Source: Chryseobacterium sp. (GTDB taxonomy: Bacteria > Bacteroidota > Bacteroidia > Flavobacteriales > Weeksellaceae). Taken from it: DNA of 6,145 nt. Below the pieces are notes generated by a model. It had not been told where the DNA came from. It searched no databases and worked only from the letters and a program-made list of their open reading frames with translations. Both the position numbers and the translations under genes were made by a program. Of this stretch, positions 1 to 5,292 are shown piece by piece; position 1 is the first letter of the stretch, and each line of letters begins with the position of its first letter. The stretch lies in assembly GCA_017989575.1 (NCBI GenBank), contig JAGNPP010000159.1, forward strand, positions 1 through 6,145. The letters run 5' to 3'.

Positions 1-111
1 GAAAATGGCAATTTCCAAGGTAGGATCCAGCTCGTGAAGCATCGTTGCAAGCGTTGCACTCATAATCCCAGCTCCTACCAATGCGACATCATATTTAGGT
101 TTCGGATTCAT
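1..111 (-). CDS. mqo: Malate:quinone oxidoreductase, N-terminal fragment (runs off the left edge)
   Basis: Only the first 37 codons are in the window. Read on the minus strand from ATG at 109-111, the protein begins MNPKPKYDVALVGAGIMSAT and continues LATMLHELDPTLEIAIF. The VGAGIMSATL stretch is the dinucleotide-binding turn at the start of an FAD-dependent oxidoreductase. The exact form GAGIMSATL followed by LxxLxP is characteristic of the Mqo family. Mqo is a peripheral membrane enzyme that oxidises malate to oxaloacetate and passes electrons to quinone, working in the TCA cycle beside or instead of NAD-dependent malate dehydrogenase. The ATG is the natural start because only eight residues precede the Rossmann strand. 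There is no clear Shine-Dalgarno sequence, as is usual in Bacteroidota. The gene is divergent from the ABC exporter. Another FAD-dependent oxidoreductase cannot be fully excluded from 37 residues. Confidence 0.8.
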   Translation of the reverse strand, partial: MNPKPKYDVALVGAGIMSATLATMLHELDPTLEIAIF

Positions 112-130
112 TTTCTGAATAATTAATAGG

Positions 131-138
131 CAAAATTA
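131..138 (-). promoter_or_regulatory. Candidate -7 box for mqo
   Basis: Read on the minus strand, 131-138 is TAATTTTG, a full match to the Bacteroidota -7 consensus TAnnTTTG. It lies 19 bases before the mqo ATG, which implies a very short leader. The expected upstream TTG is not perfect: the best candidate is CTG at 159-161, 20 bases from the box. The box match is seen directly; its use as a promoter is inference. Confidence 0.4.
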
Positions 139-239
139 CAGATTAATGTTATAATATACAGGCGACTTTATGAATTCCTATCATTTGTTAAGTAAATCTC
201 AATTCTGGCTTCGGAGTTTATTCTGAAATTTTAAATCGT

Positions 240-247
240 TAATTTTG
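240..247 (+). promoter_or_regulatory. Candidate -7 box for the ABC exporter gene
   Basis: Positions 240-247 read TAATTTTG, matching TAnnTTTG, and lie 31 bases before the exporter ATG at 279. No good TTG is present at the expected 17-23 base distance upstream, so the -33 half is weak or absent. The rest of the 112-278 divergent intergenic region is AT-rich and shows no other clear element apart from a 9-base direct repeat GGCTTCGGA at 207-215 and 253-261. Confidence 0.4.
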
Positions 248-278
248 CAATCGGCTTCGGAAAATCGTAGCATCTGAA

Positions 279-1967
279 ATGAAAGCTTTAAAAACACTCA
301 ATCCATATTTCTGGAAACACCGCGTCTTACTTTTTTGGGGATTTCTATTCATCATTCTGAGTAATTTTTTTGCGATTTACAAAATCCAGTACATTGGCCA
401 GACTATTAATATAATTGAAAAAAATTATTCCACTCTCAAACTATCCGAGACGGCTGGAATTATTGAAAACGTTCAGAACAATTGGGCGTATTTCCGGGTA
501 ATTTTCATCAATTCTGGAATATTAATAGGATGCTCTCTACTTTCCGGATTTTTCACTTTTATGATGCGCCAAACCATCATTGTGGCCTCCAGAAGAATCG
601 AATATGAACTGAAAAATAAAATCTACCGTCACTATCAGGAATTATCTGTCACAGATTATAAGAAAACTACAATTGGAGACCTTATGAACAGACTGAGTGA
701 AGATGTTGTAGCCATCCGAATGTACCTAGGCCCTGGTGTAATGTATGTGGTGAATTTGATTATTTTATTAATCATCACAAGTGTCTATATGTTTATGACA
801 GATCTGCAGATGACGCTTTGGACATTGATTCCGCTGCCAATTTTGTCTTATGGGATCTATAAAGTGAGCGATATTATCAACAAGAAGTCCAAGGTGATGC
901 AGAAAAGTCAATCGGGGATTTCGACTTTTGTACAGGATAGTTTTTCCGGAATCCGAGTGGTGAAATTCTTCAGCAAGGAAAGATATATTGAAAAAAATTA
1001 TGGCGTAAAAGTCAAAGATTATCAGGACAAAGCTTTGGATCTGGCGAGAACAGAAGCTTATTTTTTCACCATTATCATCTTCGTAATCGGACTTTTGAAT
1101 GTCGCAATTTTGGTCATTGGAGGTCAAAAGTATATTGCTGGCGAAATGAGCGTGGGAACGATTGCAGATTTCTTCATGTACATCAATATGTTGATTTTTC
1201 CATTCTCTATGCTAGGCTGGGTAACCTCTGTGAACCAAAGAGCAGAAGCAAGTATGCAACGTGTAAACGAGTTTTTGGATATGGAATCTGAAATCATCAA
1301 TACGAATAACGAAATCTATCCAATCTCCGGAGAAATTGAATTCCGAAATGTAAGCTACACTTATCCGAACACAGGAATAAAGGCTATTGATAATCTAAGT
1401 TTCAAAGTAAACTCTGGAAAATCTCTCGCCATAATGGGGAAAACCGGAAGCGGAAAATCTACAATTGCGCAACTGCTTTGCAGAATGATAGATCCTGATG
1501 AAGGCGAAATATTAATTGATGGGAAAAATCTGAAATCCCATAATCTGAAGTTGTACAGAGATCAAATTGGCTACACGCCGCAGGAAAGTTATCTTTTTTC
1601 TGATACGATTGAGAACAATATCGGCTTTGCGATTGACAAGCCAAATCCTAGCTTGGTCGTAGAAATGGCGAAAAAAGCGGACGTTCACAAAAACATAGAA
1701 GAATTCAAAGAACAATACCAAACAATGGTTGGCGAACGTGGCGTAATGCTTTCTGGTGGGCAGAAACAGAGGATTTGCATTGCCCGAGCCATGATAAAAC
1801 AACCTAATATCCTTATTTTTGATGACTGCCTTTCTGCACTGGATACGGAAACTGAAGAAAACATTCTGCAGAATATAGATAGGGATTTGAAAACCACCAC
1901 ATCCATTATTATAACACACAGAGAATCAAGTGCAAAACGCGCGGATGAAATCTTGTATTTAAATTAG
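279..1967 (+). CDS. ABC exporter half-transporter (fused membrane and ATPase domains), MdlB/MsbA-like
   Basis: This 562-residue protein fuses an exporter-type membrane domain to an ATPase domain and should work as a dimer in the inner membrane. Six hydrophobic segments lie near residues 15-35, 75-96, 152-173, 175-195, 260-281 and 293-316. In the ATPase domain I see an A-loop Tyr362, Walker A GKTGSGKS at 387-394, Q-loop Gln435, signature LSGGQ at 491-495, Walker B ILIFDD at 511-516, D-loop SALD at 519-522 and switch His547. The residue after the Walker B aspartate is Asp516 rather than the usual catalytic Glu. The protein stops at 562, 15 residues after His547, so the usual C-terminal GxIxExGxHxxL tail is missing. 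The other two frames beyond the stop do not encode that tail, so a simple frameshift is unlikely. The start is the first ATG after an in-frame stop at 240-242. The substrate cannot be told from sequence; lipid, peptide or drug export are possible. It is transcribed alone, divergent from mqo. Confidence 0.93.
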   Translation: MKALKTLNPYFWKHRVLLFWGFLFIILSNFFAIYKIQYIGQTINIIEKNYSTLKLSETAGIIENVQNNWAYFRVIFINSGILIGCSLLSGFFTFMMRQTIIVASRRIEYELKNKIYRHYQELSVTDYKKTTIGDLMNRLSEDVVAIRMYLGPGVMYVVNLIILLIITSVYMFMTDLQMTLWTLIPLPILSYGIYKVSDIINKKSKVMQKSQSGISTFVQDSFSGIRVVKFFSKERYIEKNYGVKVKDYQDKALDLARTEAYFFTIIIFVIGLLNVAILVIGGQKYIAGEMSVGTIADFFMYINMLIFPFSMLGWVTSVNQRAEASMQRVNEFLDMESEIINTNNEIYPISGEIEFRNVSYTYPNTGIKAIDNLSFKVNSGKSLAIMGKTGSGKSTIAQLLCRMIDPDEGEILIDGKNLKSHNLKLYRDQIGYTPQESYLFSDTIENNIGFAIDKPNPSLVVEMAKKADVHKNIEEFKEQYQTMVGERGVMLSGGQKQRICIARAMIKQPNILIFDDCLSALDTETEENILQNIDRDLKTTTSIIITHRESSAKRADEILYLN

Positions 1968-2046
1968 TTCTCATAATAAATTGGGCGGAATTTTATCAAA
2001 AATTTAAGAAAATTAGCGTTTTACAAGCTTTTTTTAACAAAAAATT

Positions 2047-2075
2047 TTGAAATTCCGAGAAATCTGTTATATTTG
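2047..2075 (+). promoter_or_regulatory. Promoter of the PUR-family (DUF3276) gene
   Basis: TTG at 2047-2049, an 18-base spacer and TATATTTG at 2068-2075 form a near-ideal Bacteroidota promoter (TTG, about 19 bases, TAnnTTTG). Transcription would start near 2080-2083, giving a leader of roughly 25 bases before the ATG at 2106. This rules out the in-frame TTG at 2073 as a start codon, because it lies inside the -7 box. The box is flanked by an imperfect inverted repeat (2058-2090), described separately. Confidence 0.75.
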
Positions 2076-2090
2076 TTAACAGAGATTTCT
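2058..2090. repeat. Imperfect inverted repeat around the -7 box of the PUR-family gene
   Basis: The left arm AGAAATCTGTTA (2058-2069) faces the right arm TAACAGAGATTTCT (2077-2090). The reverse complement of the right arm is AGAAATCTCTGTTA, so the arms match over 12 positions with a 2-base CT insertion on the right. The seven bases between them hold most of the -7 box. Because only the right arm lies at or after the predicted transcription start, this would act as a DNA element (an operator) rather than as an RNA hairpin. The symmetry is seen directly; the operator role is inference. Confidence 0.45.
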
Positions 2091-2105
2091 AAAAAATATT
2101 TAACG

Positions 2106-2441
2106 ATGAGTGAATTTAAAGAACGACATGAGAATGAGATTTTCACTAAAGTGTTGAAAGCAGGCAGAAGAACGTATTTCTTTGATGTGCGCGAGACCAA
2201 AGCAGGTGATTATTATTTAACCATTACCGAGAGCAAAAAAAACTTCGGAGAAAATGGAGAAGCAACTTTTGAAAAGCACAAAATCTATCTTTACAAAGAA
2301 GATTTCAAAAGTTTCCAGGAATTATTTAACGAATCTACAGACTTTATCATCCAGCAAAAAGGCGAAGATGTCATCTCTGAAAGACACGATAAAGACTTCA
2401 AGTCCAAATCTTTTACCATAGAATCTGACGACGAAGTTTAA
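2106..2441 (+). CDS. PUR-family nucleic-acid-binding protein (DUF3276)
   Basis: The product is a small 111-residue protein starting MSEFKERHENEIFTKVLKAG. The pattern of KVLKAGRRTYFFDVRETKAG (residues 16-35), the strand DYYLTITESKK and the strand-helix run IYLYKEDFKSFQELF matches the bacterial PUR/DUF3276 family common in Bacteroidota. Its fold is a single Pur-alpha-type repeat of antiparallel strands and one helix (about residues 9-85) that dimerises and binds single-stranded DNA or RNA. The tail, about residues 86-111, is polar and ends in an acidic SDDEV. No signal peptide is present, so the protein is cytoplasmic. I chose the ATG at 2106 over an upstream TTG at 2073 because 2073 lies in the promoter. 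It has its own promoter and terminator, so it is a single-gene unit. The family's role in Bacteroidota is not well established; the Borrelia relative BpuR is a nucleic-acid-binding regulator. Confidence 0.88.
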   Translation: MSEFKERHENEIFTKVLKAGRRTYFFDVRETKAGDYYLTITESKKNFGENGEATFEKHKIYLYKEDFKSFQELFNESTDFIIQQKGEDVISERHDKDFKSKSFTIESDDEV

Positions 2442-2460
2442 TTCATTTTACAAACAAAGC

Positions 2461-2491
2461 AAAAGCGCATTTCTTCTAAAATGCGCTTTTT
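2461..2491 (+). terminator. Intrinsic terminator of the PUR-family gene
   Basis: A perfect 12-base-pair stem (AAAAGCGCATTT at 2461-2472 with AAATGCGCTTTT at 2479-2490) with a 6-base loop is followed by a T run covering 2487-2491. It begins 19 bases after the stop codon. It separates this plus-strand gene from the converging tRNA gene. Confidence 0.88.
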
Positions 2492-2509
2492 CATTGATAA
2501 ATTCTAAAT

Positions 2510-2541
2510 AAAAAAAGCATCTCATAAAATGAAATGCTTTT
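2510..2541 (-). terminator. Intrinsic terminator of tRNA-His
   Basis: Positions 2513-2525 and 2529-2541 form a 13-position stem with one internal mismatch and a 3-base loop. On the minus strand it ends in a run of seven Ts (2516 down to 2510). It lies 8 bases downstream of the tRNA 3' end, in the right orientation for the tRNA or bshB1-tRNA transcript. The plus and minus terminators are separate hairpins standing back to back. Confidence 0.8.
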
Positions 2542-2549
2542 AATCTGTG

Positions 2550-2624
2550 GGTGAATGAGGGGTCTCGAACCCCCGACCTCCGGAACCACAATCCGGCGCT
2601 CTAACCAACTGAGCTACAATCACC
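2550..2624 (-). tRNA. tRNA-His, anticodon GTG
   Basis: Read on the minus strand, the sequence folds as a complete cloverleaf. The D stem is GCTC/GAGC, the anticodon stem CCGGA/TCCGG with loop TTGTGGT (anticodon GTG at 2589-2587), and the T stem GGGGG/CCCCT with loop TTCGAGA. An extra 5' G (position -1, at 2624) faces C73 (2550), which is the identity hallmark of histidine tRNA. CCA is not encoded and would be added enzymatically. The acceptor stem GTGATTG/CATTCAC has one U-U mismatch at the fifth pair. The gene lies 35 bases downstream of bshB1 on the same strand, with no terminator between them. Confidence 0.96.
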
Positions 2625-2637
2625 GTTTTTGCGTGTG

Positions 2638-2669
2638 CAAATATATAATATTTTCTTCGTTAATCACAA
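2638..2669 (-). promoter_or_regulatory. Promoter of tRNA-His, overlapping the end of bshB1
   Basis: On the minus strand, TTG at 2667-2669 is followed after 21 bases by TATATTTG at 2638-2645, a full match to the TAnnTTTG box. The box ends 13 bases before the tRNA 5' end at 2624, so the primary transcript would have only a few leader bases. The TTG lies within the last codons of bshB1 (stop at 2660-2662). The tRNA could therefore be made from its own promoter and also as the tail of the bshB1 transcript. Confidence 0.6.
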
Positions 2670-3382
2670 ATAATTCCGTCGAAATTTTTGAGTGCAATCA
2701 GCTTTTCTGTCGTGAAGCCTTCTGCATATTGCACACCGGAAAGTCTTCCTAAGTCCTGAGCTCTGTAAGTAAGGCTTTCCAGAAAATCTTTCGTAGTGAT
2801 AGGCGTCACTGGTTCTGTAGAGTTTGGATCGTAAAATTGGGTTTTATAAGCAAGGCAAGCTTCTATTTTTTTATCCATAAAATCCGAAATATCCACTACA
2901 AAATCCGGCTCGACATTTTTCCATTGGATGTAGTGAAAGATATGCTTAGGCCTCCAAACATCTTGCTGTTCATCATTTTCGAATGTTTCTATCTTCCTTA
3001 AGCCGGCCAAAAAACACGCATCGGAAATAAGTTTTGCAGCTTTTGCGTGATCTGGATGACGGTCGTCTATCGCATTTGCCAAAACAATTTCCGGTTTGTA
3101 CTTTCGTATTTTTTCAACTATTTTAAGTTGATATTCTTCGGAATTATTAAGAAAACCATCTTTCAATTTTAAGTTTTCTCTATGGCTGATTCCCATTATT
3201 TTCGCAGCATCACTGGCTTCCGAATATCTAGTTTCACGAGTGCCTCTAGTGCCTAGCTCTCCTTCTGTAAGATCTATAATTCCAACTTTTTTACCCTCAG
3301 AAATTAACTTAACAATAGTTCCGGCACATCCCAACTCTACATCGTCTGGATGCGCTCCAATTGCCAATATATCACACTTCAT
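2660..3382 (-). CDS. bshB1: Bacillithiol biosynthesis deacetylase BshB1 (PIG-L/LmbE family)
   Basis: This 240-residue cytoplasmic enzyme should be the zinc hydrolase that removes the acetyl group from N-acetylglucosaminyl-malate, the second step of bacillithiol synthesis (after BshA, before BshC). Zinc ligands of the PIG-L family are visible as His11 and Asp14 in AHPDD (10-14) and His112 in DRHPDH (107-112). The general base is the Asp13 of the same motif. The stretch IDLTEGELGTRGTRETRYSEA (two blocks, residues 36-56) is typical of BshB1 rather than of other LmbE-like deacetylases. Length is normal for the family. The start is ATG at 3380-3382, eight residues before the first zinc motif region, with an A-rich leader and no strong Shine-Dalgarno. 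bshA and bshC are not in the window, so the pathway is not clustered here. A related PIG-L N-acetyl hydrolase is the main alternative. Confidence 0.92.
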   Translation of the reverse strand: MKCDILAIGAHPDDVELGCAGTIVKLISEGKKVGIIDLTEGELGTRGTRETRYSEASDAAKIMGISHRENLKLKDGFLNNSEEYQLKIVEKIRKYKPEIVLANAIDDRHPDHAKAAKLISDACFLAGLRKIETFENDEQQDVWRPKHIFHYIQWKNVEPDFVVDISDFMDKKIEACLAYKTQFYDPNSTEPVTPITTKDFLESLTYRAQDLGRLSGVQYAEGFTTEKLIALKNFDGIICD

Positions 3383-3469
3383 ACTTCTATTTTTAATTGT
3401 CGATTATTATCGCAGATTATTTATTTTTTGAACATCAAAAATTTCATGTTTCATTTCAAAAATATTTGA

Positions 3470-3497
3470 CAAAATTACTAAAAACAAAACTTCCCAA
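3470..3497 (-). promoter_or_regulatory. Candidate promoter of bshB1
   Basis: On the minus strand, TTG at 3495-3497, a 17-base spacer and TAATTTTG at 3470-3477 fit the Bacteroidota promoter. The leader would be about 80 bases. The TTG sits at the edge of the stem of the upstream TPR gene's terminator, so the two signals overlap. The remainder of the 3383-3469 leader is AT-rich and I see no riboswitch-like structure. Confidence 0.5.
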
Positions 3498-3518
3498 TCT
3501 TTGGAATCGGGAAGTTTT
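3480..3518 (-). terminator. Intrinsic terminator of the TPR gene
   Basis: A perfect 10-base-pair stem (AAAACTTCCC at 3486-3495 with GGGAAGTTTT at 3509-3518) carries a 13-base loop. On the minus strand it is followed by a T-rich tail (TTTTGTTTTT, 3489 down to 3480). It starts 21 bases after the TPR stop codon. The plus-strand side is also T-rich, but no plus-strand gene needs it. Confidence 0.8.
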
Positions 3519-3539
3519 TATTGTCAATCAATTAAATTA

Positions 3540-5192
3540 CTATTTGTTCAATGCAGTTTGAAGTGTAATTGCATCTTGGTAAGTTGGCTCATACTCAAGA
3601 GATTTTGTAACATATTGTTTTGCTTTCTCTGGATTTGAATCTTTTTCCAAAAATGCAATAAAGTAATATGCGTAACCCAAACTTGGTTTGCTAGCTTCTA
3701 TCTCAGCAGGTTTTACAAGGGTAATAAATTTCTCGTAAGACGCTTTTGCCATCTCATTGTTACCCGCTTGCTGATAAGCATAACCTTGGCTGTAATAAGC
3801 TGGCGCCCAATCTGGTAATGCAGAAGACATCTTGCCCCAAGTTAAAATGGCTCCATTCCAGTTCTGAACATTCTGATATTCTGTTGCCAATTTGTAAAGA
3901 GAATCTGTATCTGCAGGATTTTCTACAACTTTCTTTTTAAGCGCTTCGATCGCTGGAGAAGTTGGACCTTGATCTACAGAAGCAGTGTTGATTCCGCCTT
4001 TGATTTTCGCCAATTCTTCATCCCATTTCATTGTCTCATCTTTAGCTGCTTTTGCAATACCAATTTTTTGAGTTGCAAGAGCATCTAATTGTGCTTTTTT
4101 AGCTGCATCTTTCTCATCTTTTGCCATTCCAGCAGCAATTAGACCTTGCAATCCGTCATCAGATGGTTGGATTCTGCTTTTCTCCGCTGTTGACAAGAAT
4201 GTTTCGATGCTTTTTTGAGCTCCTGCATAATCGCCATCTCCATATTGGATGTATGCTCTCAATCTGTGTTTGATAGGATCATTCACTTTATCAAAAACTG
4301 AATCTAAAGTAGATTTAGCATTAGCAAAATCTTCGTTTGCGAAGTAAAGTTTTGCAATCTCTAACTGCGTGTAAGCATCCTCGTCAGCATATTTTGCATA
4401 ATTAATCAAATTCTGAGTTGCCTCTGTATTTTTCTGATATTTGATGTTATATCCAGCCAATGCCTTGTAAGCTGGCGCGTAAGTAGGATCTACTGCAATT
4501 GCTTTATCAATGTTTTCTTTCGCTTGTTGCCATCTTTGAGCAGCCATCCAAAGTGTTCCTTTTCTTGTGAAAACAGAAGCTTTATTTTTCGCTACTGCTT
4601 CTGCTTTGTCATAAGCTGTCATTGCGTTACCAGGATCTTTTTTGATTCTGTAAGCATCACCCAATGAGTAGTAATAATTTGCAGGAACTCCTTTTTTATC
4701 AGCTCTTTCTATAGCTTTGTTCAAGAAAGTGATTGCCAAATCCGGCGCACTAAATTTTTCAAACAAAGTCAAAGCCTCACCAGCGCGGAAAAGAACCTCT
4801 GCATCTTTCTCTCTGGAATCTTTTACAATCTGCTGGATCTCTGTGATAGCAGATTTGTCTCCTTTTCCTAACTTAACAGAAGCCAATCCAAGTTTATTCA
4901 AATAACTTTTTGCATCTACCGCAAGACCTTTGTTAAAACTTTCCTGAGCCAAATCAAAATTAGGATCAAACTGAGTCAAATATGTGTTTCCTAAGTAGAA
5001 ATGATTATTTGCATCTTTAGGATTTTGATTGATAAGGTCTGTGTAATTTTGTTTTGCTTTAGCGTATTTTTGGCTGTCAACAAAATTGATTCCGTCTTGT
5101 AAAGATTGTGCAAAACCAAAACTTGTAAAAAAACCTACTGCTGCTGTAAGAACAACTTTCTTGGATAAATTCATTATATTTTCTGTTTTCAT
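3540..5192 (-). CDS. Secreted tetratricopeptide-repeat protein
   Basis: This protein of up to 550 residues has an N-terminal signal peptide. The core is NLSKKVVLTAAVGFFTSFGF and cleavage is likely after FGFA, just before QS, which places it in the periplasm. The mature part is built of TPR-type helical pairs, which mediate protein-protein contacts. They are clearest near residues 31-60, 61-95, 133-165, 172-205, 206-240, 273-305, 428-460, 463-495 and 506-540. A Lys/Ala/Asp-rich, non-TPR helical segment (about 350-400) splits the array into an N-terminal and a C-terminal block. Two starts are possible: ATG at 5190-5192, or ATG at 5172-5174 (residue 7). I favour the latter because it gives a conventional signal peptide. 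The gene lies about 100 bases downstream of the PstS-like gene on the same strand, with no convincing promoter between, so co-transcription is likely. The pairing suggests work at the envelope with that lipoprotein; the partner is inference. Confidence 0.88.
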   Translation of the reverse strand: MKTENIMNLSKKVVLTAAVGFFTSFGFAQSLQDGINFVDSQKYAKAKQNYTDLINQNPKDANNHFYLGNTYLTQFDPNFDLAQESFNKGLAVDAKSYLNKLGLASVKLGKGDKSAITEIQQIVKDSREKDAEVLFRAGEALTLFEKFSAPDLAITFLNKAIERADKKGVPANYYYSLGDAYRIKKDPGNAMTAYDKAEAVAKNKASVFTRKGTLWMAAQRWQQAKENIDKAIAVDPTYAPAYKALAGYNIKYQKNTEATQNLINYAKYADEDAYTQLEIAKLYFANEDFANAKSTLDSVFDKVNDPIKHRLRAYIQYGDGDYAGAQKSIETFLSTAEKSRIQPSDDGLQGLIAAGMAKDEKDAAKKAQLDALATQKIGIAKAAKDETMKWDEELAKIKGGINTASVDQGPTSPAIEALKKKVVENPADTDSLYKLATEYQNVQNWNGAILTWGKMSSALPDWAPAYYSQGYAYQQAGNNEMAKASYEKFITLVKPAEIEASKPSLGYAYYFIAFLEKDSNPEKAKQYVTKSLEYEPTYQDAITLQTALNK

Positions 5193-5215
5193 TATTTTAT
5201 TAAGAATATTAATCG

Positions 5216-5243
5216 ATGGTTTGAATCACAATATTCAGACCAT
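5216..5243. repeat. Inverted repeat in the gap before the TPR gene
   Basis: The arms ATGGTTTGAAT (5216-5226) and ATTCAGACCAT (5233-5243) are complementary at 10 of 11 positions around a 6-base loop. In the minus-strand transcript, the direction of the flanking genes, the odd pair is a C-A mismatch; in a plus-strand transcript it would be a U-G wobble. No T run follows on the minus strand, so it is not a standard terminator. It could be a transcript-stabilising or processing hairpin between the two genes, or an operator. The rest of 5193-5292 is A/T-rich filler. Confidence 0.5.
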
Positions 5244-5292
5244 TATTTTAATTAAAAAAGTTTTTTCTGTTAAAAAAATATTAAAACTTAGC

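Noticed and set aside
207..261. 9-base direct repeat GGCTTCGGA at 207-215 and 253-261 as a regulatory site pair
   Set aside because: It consists of two short copies only, one upstream and one downstream of the candidate -7 box, with no symmetry; probably chance, though noted under the exporter promoter.
768..1127. Minus-strand open frames inside the ABC exporter (also 1459-1644, 1512-1919 and 1685-1906)
   Set aside because: They are antisense shadows of a strongly supported coding region and show no recognisable protein features.
2029..2044. T-run, AAC, A-run hairpin after the ABC exporter as a terminator
   Set aside because: The stem is only A-T pairs and lies in AT-rich DNA just upstream of the next promoter. 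I see no convincing intrinsic terminator for the exporter in 1968-2046.
2073..2105. Upstream TTG start adding 11 residues (MLTEISKKYLT) to the PUR-family protein
   Set aside because: The TTG lies inside the -7 promoter box and upstream of the predicted transcription start; the ATG at 2106 gives the normal family N-terminus.
2555..2752. Plus-strand reading frame starting MRGLEPPTSGTTIRRSNQL
   Set aside because: It is the antisense of the tRNA-His gene running into the end of bshB1. This peptide is a well-known type of false annotation over tRNA genes.
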